DNA of 64,000 nt from Azospirillum sp. B510. Its GTDB lineage: Bacteria > Pseudomonadota > Alphaproteobacteria > Azospirillales > Azospirillaceae. How positions within the stretch are numbered: the first letter of the stretch is position 1; each line of letters starts with the position of its first letter. The notes beneath the pieces were generated by a model that worked only from the letters and a program-made list of their open reading frames with translations, ran no database searches and was not told the DNA's origin. Both the position numbers and the translations under genes were made by a program. This document shows positions 17,309 to 26,210 of this stretch, one piece after another. The stretch covers positions 310,001 through 374,000 of the forward strand of contig NC_013858.1 of the NCBI RefSeq assembly GCF_000010725.1. The letters are read 5' to 3'.

Positions 17309-18394
17309 ATGAGCACTCAAGAATCTAACAATATCATCCCGCATCCCATCGACCCTCTGGCAATTCCGATGGTTCCGGTTCAAATCCCTCTTCAGGGTGG
17401 AACCGATGGTGTCTTCCATATGGCAATCCAAATACCGGGATCGAACGGGGTTTCCTCCAAGAATGCCGTGGTGCAACTCGACACCGGATCGACGGGCTTG
17501 GTACTTCCCGCCGAGTTTTTCTATGAGGAGGGCACCTATAGCTATAACGAACAGACGAAGGAGATCACCGGCACGCTGATGCCCGGCGTCAAGAAACATG
17601 GACACGCGACGGTGAAATACGAACCGTCGACGGATGACATGCATGGCTTCCATTTCAGCGTCCCGAACCTGCTCATCGGGGTCGTGAATAACGTGGGAGC
17701 GGCCATGACCTCGGAGGTCACGGCGATCGGCATCGTTGAAAAGACGCCGCATATGTGCGGCATCGGTTTCGGACGGCCGGTTCTGGCCAGCAATCCCTTC
17801 CTGTCGGTCGTCGGCATGTCCACCGGGAACCTGTATCCCTCGTTCCTGCTGACCACCAAGGGAATCTGGCTCGGCCTGACGCCGGAAGAGGCGGCCAAAC
17901 AGTTGGGCGGCAGCTTCGGCTATCAGAAACTGACCTATGAAGGTCCGGCTCCCCAGCCGTTGAACTCCAGCCAGTGGTCGACGCCGACCGGCTATTTCCG
18001 GGTCAGCAACATCAATCCGACGGACACGACCAAATACGGGATCCTGGTGGATACCGGGGTCGATCTCGCGATGGTGAAGTCCCCGATCACCGACCTGGAA
18101 GACCAGATCAAGGCGGGATCGATCGTCGCCGTCGAAATACCGGTCGAGCCGGCTAGCGTCACCGTCGCTTACAGCTTCGCGATCACCGGTCACACGACCG
18201 TGAAGCTCGGCCCGAAGGCACCGGAAAGCTTCGTTTTCACCACCAAGGCGATGCCGGACACGGTCGCCCCGAAATATCTGGTGCCGCGCGGCACGGGCAA
18301 CTTCGTCAACACCGGCTTCCATCTGCTGAACAGCTATCAGCTCTTTTTCGACGCGAAGGTCGGACAGGTCGGCTACGCCGCCTATCCCGCCTGA
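17309..18394 (+). CDS. Pepsin-like aspartic protease homologue A
   Basis: 361-residue protein with the layout of a two-lobed pepsin (A1) aspartic peptidase, rare in bacteria. Lobe 1 has AVVQLDTGSTGLVLPAEFF with D58; a flap-like strand follows (HATVKYEPS, Y104, 46 residues later; 43 in pepsin). Lobe 2 has YGILVDTGVDLAMVKS with D248, 190 residues after the first Asp (183 in pepsin). The end, GNFVNTGFHLLNSYQLFFDA then VGQVGYAAYPA, resembles the closing pepsin strands. No signal peptide or pro-segment of usual size is visible, so a cytoplasmic location like the Shewanella shewasins is possible. ATG 17309 was chosen for its AAAAGGA site. It is followed 41 bp later by a second homologue. Confidence 0.78.
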   Translation: MSTQESNNIIPHPIDPLAIPMVPVQIPLQGGTDGVFHMAIQIPGSNGVSSKNAVVQLDTGSTGLVLPAEFFYEEGTYSYNEQTKEITGTLMPGVKKHGHATVKYEPSTDDMHGFHFSVPNLLIGVVNNVGAAMTSEVTAIGIVEKTPHMCGIGFGRPVLASNPFLSVVGMSTGNLYPSFLLTTKGIWLGLTPEEAAKQLGGSFGYQKLTYEGPAPQPLNSSQWSTPTGYFRVSNINPTDTTKYGILVDTGVDLAMVKSPITDLEDQIKAGSIVAVEIPVEPASVTVAYSFAITGHTTVKLGPKAPESFVFTTKAMPDTVAPKYLVPRGTGNFVNTGFHLLNSYQLFFDAKVGQVGYAAYPA

Positions 18395-18435
18395 TCCACC
18401 CTCCCATCCGCAACCGATTGCCCGCGAGACCGGAC

Positions 18436-19617
18436 ATGACCCGGACCAAGAAGCCACCACCCAGCACCGCACTGCCATCGCCGCTCAACCTGACGATCGA
18501 GCAGATCCTGAATGCCGGCGCCACCATCGTTCCACTGTTCATCGTTCCCTTCGACAAGACCAATCCCTACGCCCGCAAGGTCGGGATTCCGGTGATCGTC
18601 ACACCTGACGCCCCGACGCACGGCACCCAGTTGCCCGAACCCGTGCTGTTCGAATTCGACACCGGAGGCAAGGCATTCTGGGCCGACAGCGCGAAGCTGC
18701 CGTCACTGGCCGGTTGCACCACCCATGGCGAAGTGTTCACCCAATACACCAGCGGCATCACCTATTTCGGCCAGGCGACGGATGTCTATGTATCCCTGAT
18801 AGCCGGAGCCGGCCCCGGTCCGGTCACCACCAAGGCGACCATCGCAGCGGTCGATACCATCCTGCGGCCGAAGGACCAGCAGGAAGGCCCTTCGACCTTC
18901 CCCATCTTCAACTATTTCTCCGGGGATTTTGGCGTATCCCTGCAAAGCACGGCGTCCGCGCCGCAGTCGCCCCTGAAGCATCAACTTCCCTCGGGCTATT
19001 CGCCGCCCTCCAGCATGCCGGAGATGCTGGGCGTTCTTTCCCAGCTTTCCTACAACAACGGCGCCGGCTTCATCGTCGACCTCGTGAACACCGTTCCCTA
19101 TATCGGCGAGGAACTGCCGAAGGGAACGCTGGTCGGGCGGTTGATCCTGGGTGGCATCGAAACGCTGGCCACCAGCTTCCCGCTGGCCTATGCCATGCAG
19201 TCGGCGGGAACCTCCTACACCCAGCTTTTCGGGGACGAAACCAAGATCGCCACCTATGCCGAAGGGATCGCGACCGGAACAGCCTATGTCCAGGTTCCCG
19301 ACACCCCCTATGCCAGTGCGCCGGACATCTCCTATGTGATGGACACCGGCGCCACGGAGACCACCTTCTATCAGGGCACCAATCTCAACGTCAGCATGCG
19401 GCCCGCGGTCGGCGACAGCATCGTGCTGAATCTGGACGGCGGCCAGACGGTGATGAAGTTCACCGCCGGCAGCGAGCAATGCAACGACCTGACCGCCTGG
19501 GGCAAGGGTGATCGCGGGAACGGATGCGTCAACACCGGACTCGGCATGTTCCTGCAATTCCCGGTGCTGTACGATCTCGCCAATGGAAAGCTCTGCCTGC
19601 CGGCCCCGCCCAACTGA
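18436..19617 (+). CDS. Pepsin-like aspartic protease homologue B
   Basis: 393-residue protein, clearly diverged from its upstream neighbour but with the same plan. PVLFEFDTGGKAFWADS carries D75, DISYVMDTGATETTFYQG carries D303 (228 apart, longer than pepsin), and the C-terminus NTGLGMFLQFPVLYDLANGK then LCLPAPPN mirrors the closing strands of homologue A (NTGFHLLNSYQLFFDAKVGQ). Four cysteines (C94, C349, C364, C387) could form two disulfides, which would argue for export, yet no signal peptide is visible. The ATG at 18436 has a weak ribosome-binding site; a TTG at 18418 is the alternative. Both DTG motifs are intact, so catalysis is possible. Substrate unknown. Confidence 0.7.
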   Translation: MTRTKKPPPSTALPSPLNLTIEQILNAGATIVPLFIVPFDKTNPYARKVGIPVIVTPDAPTHGTQLPEPVLFEFDTGGKAFWADSAKLPSLAGCTTHGEVFTQYTSGITYFGQATDVYVSLIAGAGPGPVTTKATIAAVDTILRPKDQQEGPSTFPIFNYFSGDFGVSLQSTASAPQSPLKHQLPSGYSPPSSMPEMLGVLSQLSYNNGAGFIVDLVNTVPYIGEELPKGTLVGRLILGGIETLATSFPLAYAMQSAGTSYTQLFGDETKIATYAEGIATGTAYVQVPDTPYASAPDISYVMDTGATETTFYQGTNLNVSMRPAVGDSIVLNLDGGQTVMKFTAGSEQCNDLTAWGKGDRGNGCVNTGLGMFLQFPVLYDLANGKLCLPAPPN

Positions 19618-19714
19618 CCCAGTCCAACCGGCATCGACTGAACCAACCTGACCAAACCGGCAGGTTTCACCGGCGGCGCGCGTCCCGACAAGGGGCGGGC
19701 GCCGTCGGCGTCCG

Positions 19715-21544
19715 CTACCCCACCAGCCCCGACATCACCGCGCGCAGCTGCGCCGGCTTCACCGGCTTGTTCAGCACCAGGCAGCCGGCCGCCTTGGCCT
19801 CGTCCGCCAGTTCGGGTGTGCGGTTGGCGGTGACGATCACCGCCGGCAGGATGCGGCCGCAGGCGGCGCGCAGCCGCGCCACCTCGTCGACGCCCAGCAC
19901 CCCGTCGTCGAGGTGATAGTCGGCGATCAGCAGATCCGGCGGCTGCGGCATGCCCGACAGCAGGGCAAGCGCCTCGTCGCCGTTGGTGGCCGACACCACG
20001 TCGCAGGCCCAGCCGCGCAGCAGCGCCTCCATCCCCGCCACCACCGCCGGCTCGTTGTCCAGCACCAGCACCGAGGTGCCGGCCAGCCGGTTGGTCATCG
20101 GCCGGGCGGCGACGCTGGCCGGACGCACGGCGCGGCGTTCGGTGCCGCGCGGCACGGTGACGGCGAAGACCGAACCGCGCCCCGGCTCCGACCGCACGGT
20201 GACCGGGTGGTCGAGCATGCGGGCGACGCGGTCGACGATGGCGAGGCCGAGGCCCATGCCGCGGTCGCGCCCCTTGGTCACCGGGGTGTCGAGACGGCGG
20301 AACTCCTGGAAGATCTCCGGGATCTTGTCGCGCGGGATGCCGGGGCCGTTGTCCCACACCTCGATGCGGATGCCGTCGCCGACCCGGCGGCAGCCGACCA
20401 CCACCCGGCCGCCCTGGACATAGCGCAGCGCGTTGGACAGGAAATTCTGCACGATCCGGCGCAACAGCCGCATGTCGCTGCGCACCACCGCCCCCGATCC
20501 CACCACCTTCAGGTCGATGCCGCGCCCGGCCGCCACCGCCGCATATTCGGTGGCGAGCGGCGCCAGGATGCCGCGCAGCGGGAAGTCGGTGACCTCCGGC
20601 GTCACCGCCCCGGCATCGAGCTTGGAGATGTCGAGCAGCGCCGACAGCAGATCCTCGACCGAGGCGAGCGCCACGTCGATGTTCTCCACCAGCTCCGCGT
20701 TGGCGTCCGGCTGCTCCAGGTCGGCAAGCGCGGAGACGAACAGGCGGGCGGCGTTCAGCGGCTGCAACAGGTCGTGGCTGGCGGCGGCGATGAAGCGGGT
20801 CTTCGACAAATTGGCCTGATCGGCCTGGAACTTGGCCTGCTGGAGCTGGTCGTTCAGAGTCATCAGGGCGGATTTCTCCGCCTGTTCGGATTCGCGCCGC
20901 CGCTCCTCCTCGCGCTTGACGTCGGTGATGTCGGTGTAGACGCCGACGATGCCGCCGTCGCGGGTCCGCCGCTCGTTCACCTGGATCCAGCGCCCGTCCG
21001 CCAGCCGGTTGAGGAAGACGCCCTTCAGGTCATGGCGATGCTCCATCCGCTCGCGCAGCCAGACCTCGGGCGGCGGCTCGCTGACCGCGCCGGCGGCGGC
21101 GACCATCGCCACCAGATCGTTGAAGCGGATGCCGGCCTGGATGCGGCCCGCCACCGCCGGCCAGTAGGACAGGTATTTCCGGTTGCACAGCACCAGCCGG
21201 TCCGCCGAGTCGAACAGGGCGAACCCCTCATTCACCGATTCGATGGCTTCGAACAGGCGGGTGCGCATGGTGTCCGCCAGCTCCTTGGCGCGGGCGAGGT
21301 CGCGGTTGCTGTCCTCCAGCTTGTGCAGGGCGCGCTCCAGCTCCAGCGTGCGCTCGCGGATCTTCTGCTCCAGCACGATGGCGGTCTGGAACAGCGAGAA
21401 GGCGCCGCCCTGGAAATCCATCGACCGTTCGACACGGTCCATCAGCACCTTGTTGATGCGTTGCAGCTTGGCGTTCTCGCGCTCCAGCTCGGCGATGCGG
21501 TCTGCGGGGTCGAGCGTCCAGTTGCGGGTTTGCATGCCGGCCAT
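19715..21544 (-). CDS. nahK: Soluble hybrid histidine kinase, NahK type
   Basis: 609-residue cytoplasmic hybrid kinase. An N-terminal coiled coil (residues about 15-100, IAELERENAKLQRINKV) is followed by a PAS domain (SVNEGFALFDSADRLVLCNR), HisKA with H257 in AAASHDLLQPLNAARLF, HATPase_c (DNGPGIP, MGLGLAIVDR) and a C-terminal receiver (LLIADYHLDDG, VLNKPVKPAQLR). This H-box and order match NahK/ErcS-type kinases. It starts 4 bp after the FIST-domain NosP gene; in Pseudomonas and Vibrio NosP is the heme NO sensor that inhibits NahK, which feeds a phosphorelay controlling biofilm and c-di-GMP. No Hpt partner is in the window. Confidence 0.88.
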   Translation of the reverse strand: MAGMQTRNWTLDPADRIAELERENAKLQRINKVLMDRVERSMDFQGGAFSLFQTAIVLEQKIRERTLELERALHKLEDSNRDLARAKELADTMRTRLFEAIESVNEGFALFDSADRLVLCNRKYLSYWPAVAGRIQAGIRFNDLVAMVAAAGAVSEPPPEVWLRERMEHRHDLKGVFLNRLADGRWIQVNERRTRDGGIVGVYTDITDVKREEERRRESEQAEKSALMTLNDQLQQAKFQADQANLSKTRFIAAASHDLLQPLNAARLFVSALADLEQPDANAELVENIDVALASVEDLLSALLDISKLDAGAVTPEVTDFPLRGILAPLATEYAAVAAGRGIDLKVVGSGAVVRSDMRLLRRIVQNFLSNALRYVQGGRVVVGCRRVGDGIRIEVWDNGPGIPRDKIPEIFQEFRRLDTPVTKGRDRGMGLGLAIVDRVARMLDHPVTVRSEPGRGSVFAVTVPRGTERRAVRPASVAARPMTNRLAGTSVLVLDNEPAVVAGMEALLRGWACDVVSATNGDEALALLSGMPQPPDLLIADYHLDDGVLGVDEVARLRAACGRILPAVIVTANRTPELADEAKAAGCLVLNKPVKPAQLRAVMSGLVG

Positions 21545-21548
21545 GGCT

Positions 21549-22742
21549 TTAGCGCCCTCCGATGGCGACGCCCGTGAAGGTCTGGTTGACGTGCATGCCG
21601 TTCACCTGCTCGCCATAGGCGCAGAAACCGACGACGCGATGGCGGGCCAACCGGTCCGACATCACGGCGTTCAGCTGCCGCTGTTCCATCTCCAGCCGGC
21701 GCAGGATGCAGTCGCAGCCGAGGATCAGGTCGGGGGCGCCGACCTCCGCCTCGATGCCCTCGATCAGCCCGTCGAAGTTGGCGACCGGATCGACCCCTTC
21801 CGCCACCGTCAGCACGATGCCCTCGTCGATGGCGCAGAAGAAGGTCAGGCTCTCGTCGTCATTCACCTTCTGGATCGAGCGGACATGATACTGGCCGCCG
21901 ACCCGCACCACGACGGGGTGCGAGGCGAAGATCATCGGGGTCAGCGGCTCCCCCTCCAGCCCGACCAGCCGGGCGTACTCGCGGCCCGCCGGCTCGGCGT
22001 TGATCTCATGGACGATGCGGTGCTGCGGATCGGCGCCGGTGACCACCATCTTGCGGTCGGAGCTGACGAAATGCTGGGTGCGGAAGACGGTGAAGGGCCG
22101 GTTGGTGGTGAACAGCGTCACCACCGCGGCATTGGGGTGGAAGGCGCCGTCATGCAGGACGAAGGTGCGCTCGAAATGCAGGTCGTCGCCGGCCGACGCG
22201 CCGAACAGCGGGATGTCGATCAGGGCGTTGTGCAGCGCGCTGACCACCGTCTCCTCGCTCATCGACAGCCCGTCGATCAGCAGCATGGCGAAGCTGCCGG
22301 CCTCCTCGCCCAGCGGCACCGGCCGCGACGCCATGGCGCGGTCGCGGCGCGACAGCAGGGAACGGGCGATGGCGGTGCTGTCGGCGATCTCGAAGCGGTC
22401 GACATGGTCGACCAGCGCGGTGACGATGCAGAAATCCTCGCTCGGGAAGCCGACCGCCACCAGGGCGTTGGTGGTGTAGCCGCCGGGGCCGATCTCCCCC
22501 GCCGTGGTGCAGCCGATGACCGGCACCATGCCGAATTCCGCCGCCAGCGCGTCGGCCAGCGCGTGGCGGTCATAGCTGGGGGCGCAGAAGACGACCACCA
22601 GCTCCAGCGCCGCATCGCCCAGCCCGGCGCGCAGCTCGCGCGCCGCCGCCTCCGGGCGTTCGGCATGGGTCACGGCGCGCGGCATCCCGTCGCCGGCCAC
22701 AGCCTTCACCGGATCGTCTGCGGACCTCTCCTGTGCGGACAT
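21549..22742 (-). CDS. nosP: FIST domain protein, NosP-like NO sensor
   Basis: 397-residue soluble protein with FIST_N (AFGMVPVIGCTTAGEIGPGG, FAMLLIDGLS, LFGASAGDD) and FIST_C (VVRVGGQYHVRSIQKVN, RRLEMEQRQLNAVMSD, VVGFCAYGEQVNGMHVNQTF) domains. In NosP proteins this fold binds heme and NO and regulates the cognate kinase. The start at 22742 has GGAGG at suitable spacing; a longer reading to 22847 is less likely. It is first in a two-gene operon with nahK. Heme binding is inferred from family and context; the ligating His cannot be proved by eye. Confidence 0.82.
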   Translation of the reverse strand: MSAQERSADDPVKAVAGDGMPRAVTHAERPEAAARELRAGLGDAALELVVVFCAPSYDRHALADALAAEFGMVPVIGCTTAGEIGPGGYTTNALVAVGFPSEDFCIVTALVDHVDRFEIADSTAIARSLLSRRDRAMASRPVPLGEEAGSFAMLLIDGLSMSEETVVSALHNALIDIPLFGASAGDDLHFERTFVLHDGAFHPNAAVVTLFTTNRPFTVFRTQHFVSSDRKMVVTGADPQHRIVHEINAEPAGREYARLVGLEGEPLTPMIFASHPVVVRVGGQYHVRSIQKVNDDESLTFFCAIDEGIVLTVAEGVDPVANFDGLIEGIEAEVGAPDLILGCDCILRRLEMEQRQLNAVMSDRLARHRVVGFCAYGEQVNGMHVNQTFTGVAIGGR

Positions 22743-22862
22743 GGCGGCCTCCGGCACCCCCCTCTCCGCGCGCGGGTGCGATCCGGCAAGGGTACTCCAG
22801 GGATGGCGGCGGGCAAGACCAATCCGCGGACCGGTGAAGGAGGACATGGCGCGGGGCGGCTC

Positions 22863-23243
22863 CTAAAGATGTTCCGCCGGCCGCGGATCGGACAGGCCGG
22901 CCAGTTCGTCGTCGGTGAAGAGGCGGGCCCTGGCGGTGAAGCGCACGCCGTCCGGCGCCTCCAGCGAGAAGCCGCCGCCACGCGCTTGTATCACGTCCAG
23001 GATGACCTGGGTGTTGCGCCACCATTGGAAGGTGTCATCGGACATGCAGAAGGGCGCACCGGCGACCGTGCCGAGACAAAGGTCGCGCCCGCCCAGCCGG
23101 AACTCCCCCAGCGGCAGGCAGAGCGGCGCCGACCCGTCGCAGCAGCCGCCCGACAGATGCAGCATCAGCGGGCCATGCTTCGCCGCAAGGCGGTCCAGCA
23201 GGGCGACGGCCTCAGGTGTGGCGATGACGCGATCGGTCGGCAT
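22863..23243 (-). CDS. DUF779 family protein
   Basis: 126-residue protein of the DUF779 family, usually encoded next to NAD-dependent aldehyde dehydrogenases of the AldB/AcoD/ExaC group. The family core HLSGGCCDGSAPLCLP contains a Cys cluster, followed by GEFRLGGRDLCLGTV and a Trp pair in DDTFQWWRNTQ. An AAAGGA site precedes the start. It lies downstream of the aldehyde dehydrogenase gene in the same direction but a terminator separates them, so co-expression would need read-through or its own promoter. Molecular function unknown. Confidence 0.88.
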   Translation of the reverse strand: MPTDRVIATPEAVALLDRLAAKHGPLMLHLSGGCCDGSAPLCLPLGEFRLGGRDLCLGTVAGAPFCMSDDTFQWWRNTQVILDVIQARGGGFSLEAPDGVRFTARARLFTDDELAGLSDPRPAEHL

Positions 23244-23286
23244 GGAGGCGTTCCTTTAACACGAAACCGCGGAAGGAAAGAAAAAA

Positions 23287-23309
23287 GGCCGGGGGACACG
23301 CCCCCGGCC
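23287..23309 (-). terminator. Terminator downstream of the aldehyde dehydrogenase
   Basis: A 9-bp perfect stem (GGCCGGGGG with CCCCCGGCC, 5-nt loop) reads on the minus strand into a run of six T residues (A run at 23281-23286 on plus). It sits 30 bp after the dehydrogenase stop and 44 bp before the DUF779 start. Confidence 0.85.
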
Positions 23310-23338
23310 CAGGTTTGCCCGATAGGGAGGAGCGGGGC

Positions 23339-24859
<1,521 letters not shown>

Positions 24860-25082
24860 TTGGGCCGTTCCTCTCAGTGTGGCGAACCGGTCAGGTCCCC
24901 GGTCCGGCGCGTTTGTCGGCGCCATTCAGCCACTCTGGGAGGTGGAGGGTAAATTGTACTATGGAAGGAGACGGTGTGGGGGTGCGATTGTTCGCACACC
25001 GCCCTATGCCGGGCCGCTCCTCCACCTCCGCCATGAAGGCGGCAGAGCCCGCTTGCCTCCCCTCCCTGTTCTTTGCGCTTGA

Positions 25083-25104
25083 TATACTCTTATAGAGCAC
25101 ATAT
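25083..25104 (+). promoter_or_regulatory. Promoter/operator-like dyad upstream of nadA
   Basis: A -10-like TATACT (25083-25088) overlaps CTCT-TAT-AGAG (25087-25097), itself within ATAT...ATAT flanks. The local AT-richness and symmetry suggest an operator over the promoter. Alphaproteobacterial nadABC operons are known targets of NadQ- or NrtR-type repressors, but neither regulator gene is seen here, so the assignment is a guess. Confidence 0.4.
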
Positions 25105-25141
25105 GGTTTTGCTCAGAAAGAGTACACTGCGGAGCGGCAAA

Positions 25142-26152
25142 ATGCCCGAGGTCGCCGAACTCGCCTACACCCCCGCCGTCGCCGCGGCGACCGCGCCGAT
25201 CTATGAGCGGATGAAACGCGTCGTGCCGGCCATCGAATGGCCCTTCCACGCGCCGCTGGTCCACGCCATCAACGCGCTGAAGCGCGAGCGCAACGCCGTC
25301 ATCCTGGCGCACAACTACCAGACGCCGGAGATATTCCACGGTGTGGCCGACATCGTCGGCGACAGCCTGGCGCTGGCCGCCAAGGCGACGCAGACCGACG
25401 CCGACGTCATCGTTCTCGCCGGCGTCCATTTCATGGCGGAGACGGCGAAGCTGCTGAACCCGGCCAAGACGGTGCTGATCCCCAGCCGCAACGCCGGCTG
25501 CTCGCTGGCCGACAGCATCACCGCCGCCGATGTCCGCCTGCTGCGCGAGGCGCATCCCGGCGTGCCGGTGATCGCCTATGTCAACACCTCGGCCGAGGTG
25601 AAGGCGGAGGTCGACATCTGCTGCACCTCGGGCAACGCGGTGGAGGTGGTGGAATCGCTGGGCGTCGACCGGGTGATCTTCCTGCCCGACGAATATCTCG
25701 CGAAGTATGTCGCCACCCAGACCAAGGTCGGGATCATCGCCTGGAAGGGCCATTGCGAGGTGCATGAGCGCTTCACCGGAACGGAGATCGACGAGTTCCG
25801 CCGCCGCTTCGACCGGCTGACCGTGATCGCCCATCCCGAATGCCCGCCCGACGTGCTGGAGGCCGCCGATTTCGTCGGCTCCACCGCCCGCATGATCGAT
25901 TTCGTCGGCACCGAGAAGCCGCCGCGGGTGCTGATGGTCACCGAATGCTCGATGAGCGACAACGTCGCCGCCGCCTCGCCGGACACCGAGTTCGTGCGAC
26001 CCTGCAACCTCTGCCCGCACATGAAGACGGTGACGCTGCCGGGCATCCTGGAGGCGCTCCGGACCCTGGAACCGCGCGTCGAAATCCCCGACGCGCTGGC
26101 CGCGCGCGCCCGCCGCTCGGTGGAGCGCATGCTCGCGGTGAAGCCGAAGTGA
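25142..26152 (+). CDS. nadA: Quinolinate synthase A
   Basis: 4Fe-4S enzyme that condenses iminoaspartate with dihydroxyacetone phosphate to quinolinate in de novo NAD synthesis. 336 residues from the ATG at 25142, with a GCGGAG element upstream; ATG 25103 is an alternative. Core motifs are ILAHNYQTPEIFHGVADIVG, the cluster cysteines in SRNAGCSLAD, CCTSGNAVEVVESLG and RPCNLCPHMK, and GVHFMAETAKLL. First gene of a nadA-nadB-nadC order; a small hairpin lies between nadA and nadB. Confidence 0.96.
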   Translation: MPEVAELAYTPAVAAATAPIYERMKRVVPAIEWPFHAPLVHAINALKRERNAVILAHNYQTPEIFHGVADIVGDSLALAAKATQTDADVIVLAGVHFMAETAKLLNPAKTVLIPSRNAGCSLADSITAADVRLLREAHPGVPVIAYVNTSAEVKAEVDICCTSGNAVEVVESLGVDRVIFLPDEYLAKYVATQTKVGIIAWKGHCEVHERFTGTEIDEFRRRFDRLTVIAHPECPPDVLEAADFVGSTARMIDFVGTEKPPRVLMVTECSMSDNVAAASPDTEFVRPCNLCPHMKTVTLPGILEALRTLEPRVEIPDALAARARRSVERMLAVKPK

Positions 26153-26153
26153 T

Positions 26154-26179
26154 CCCTCTCTCCCCAGGGGGGAGAAGGG
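26154..26179. repeat. CCCTCTC-type intergenic hairpin
   Basis: CCCTCTCTCCCC pairs with GGGGAGAAGGG with one bulged base around a 3-nt loop, in the 58-bp nadA-nadB spacer. It resembles the inner stem at 4029-4051 and the hairpin at 63792-63816. Confidence 0.5.
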
Positions 26180-26210
26180 ACTTGTCCGCGTTGCATCGAG
26201 GAGTCCCCCC

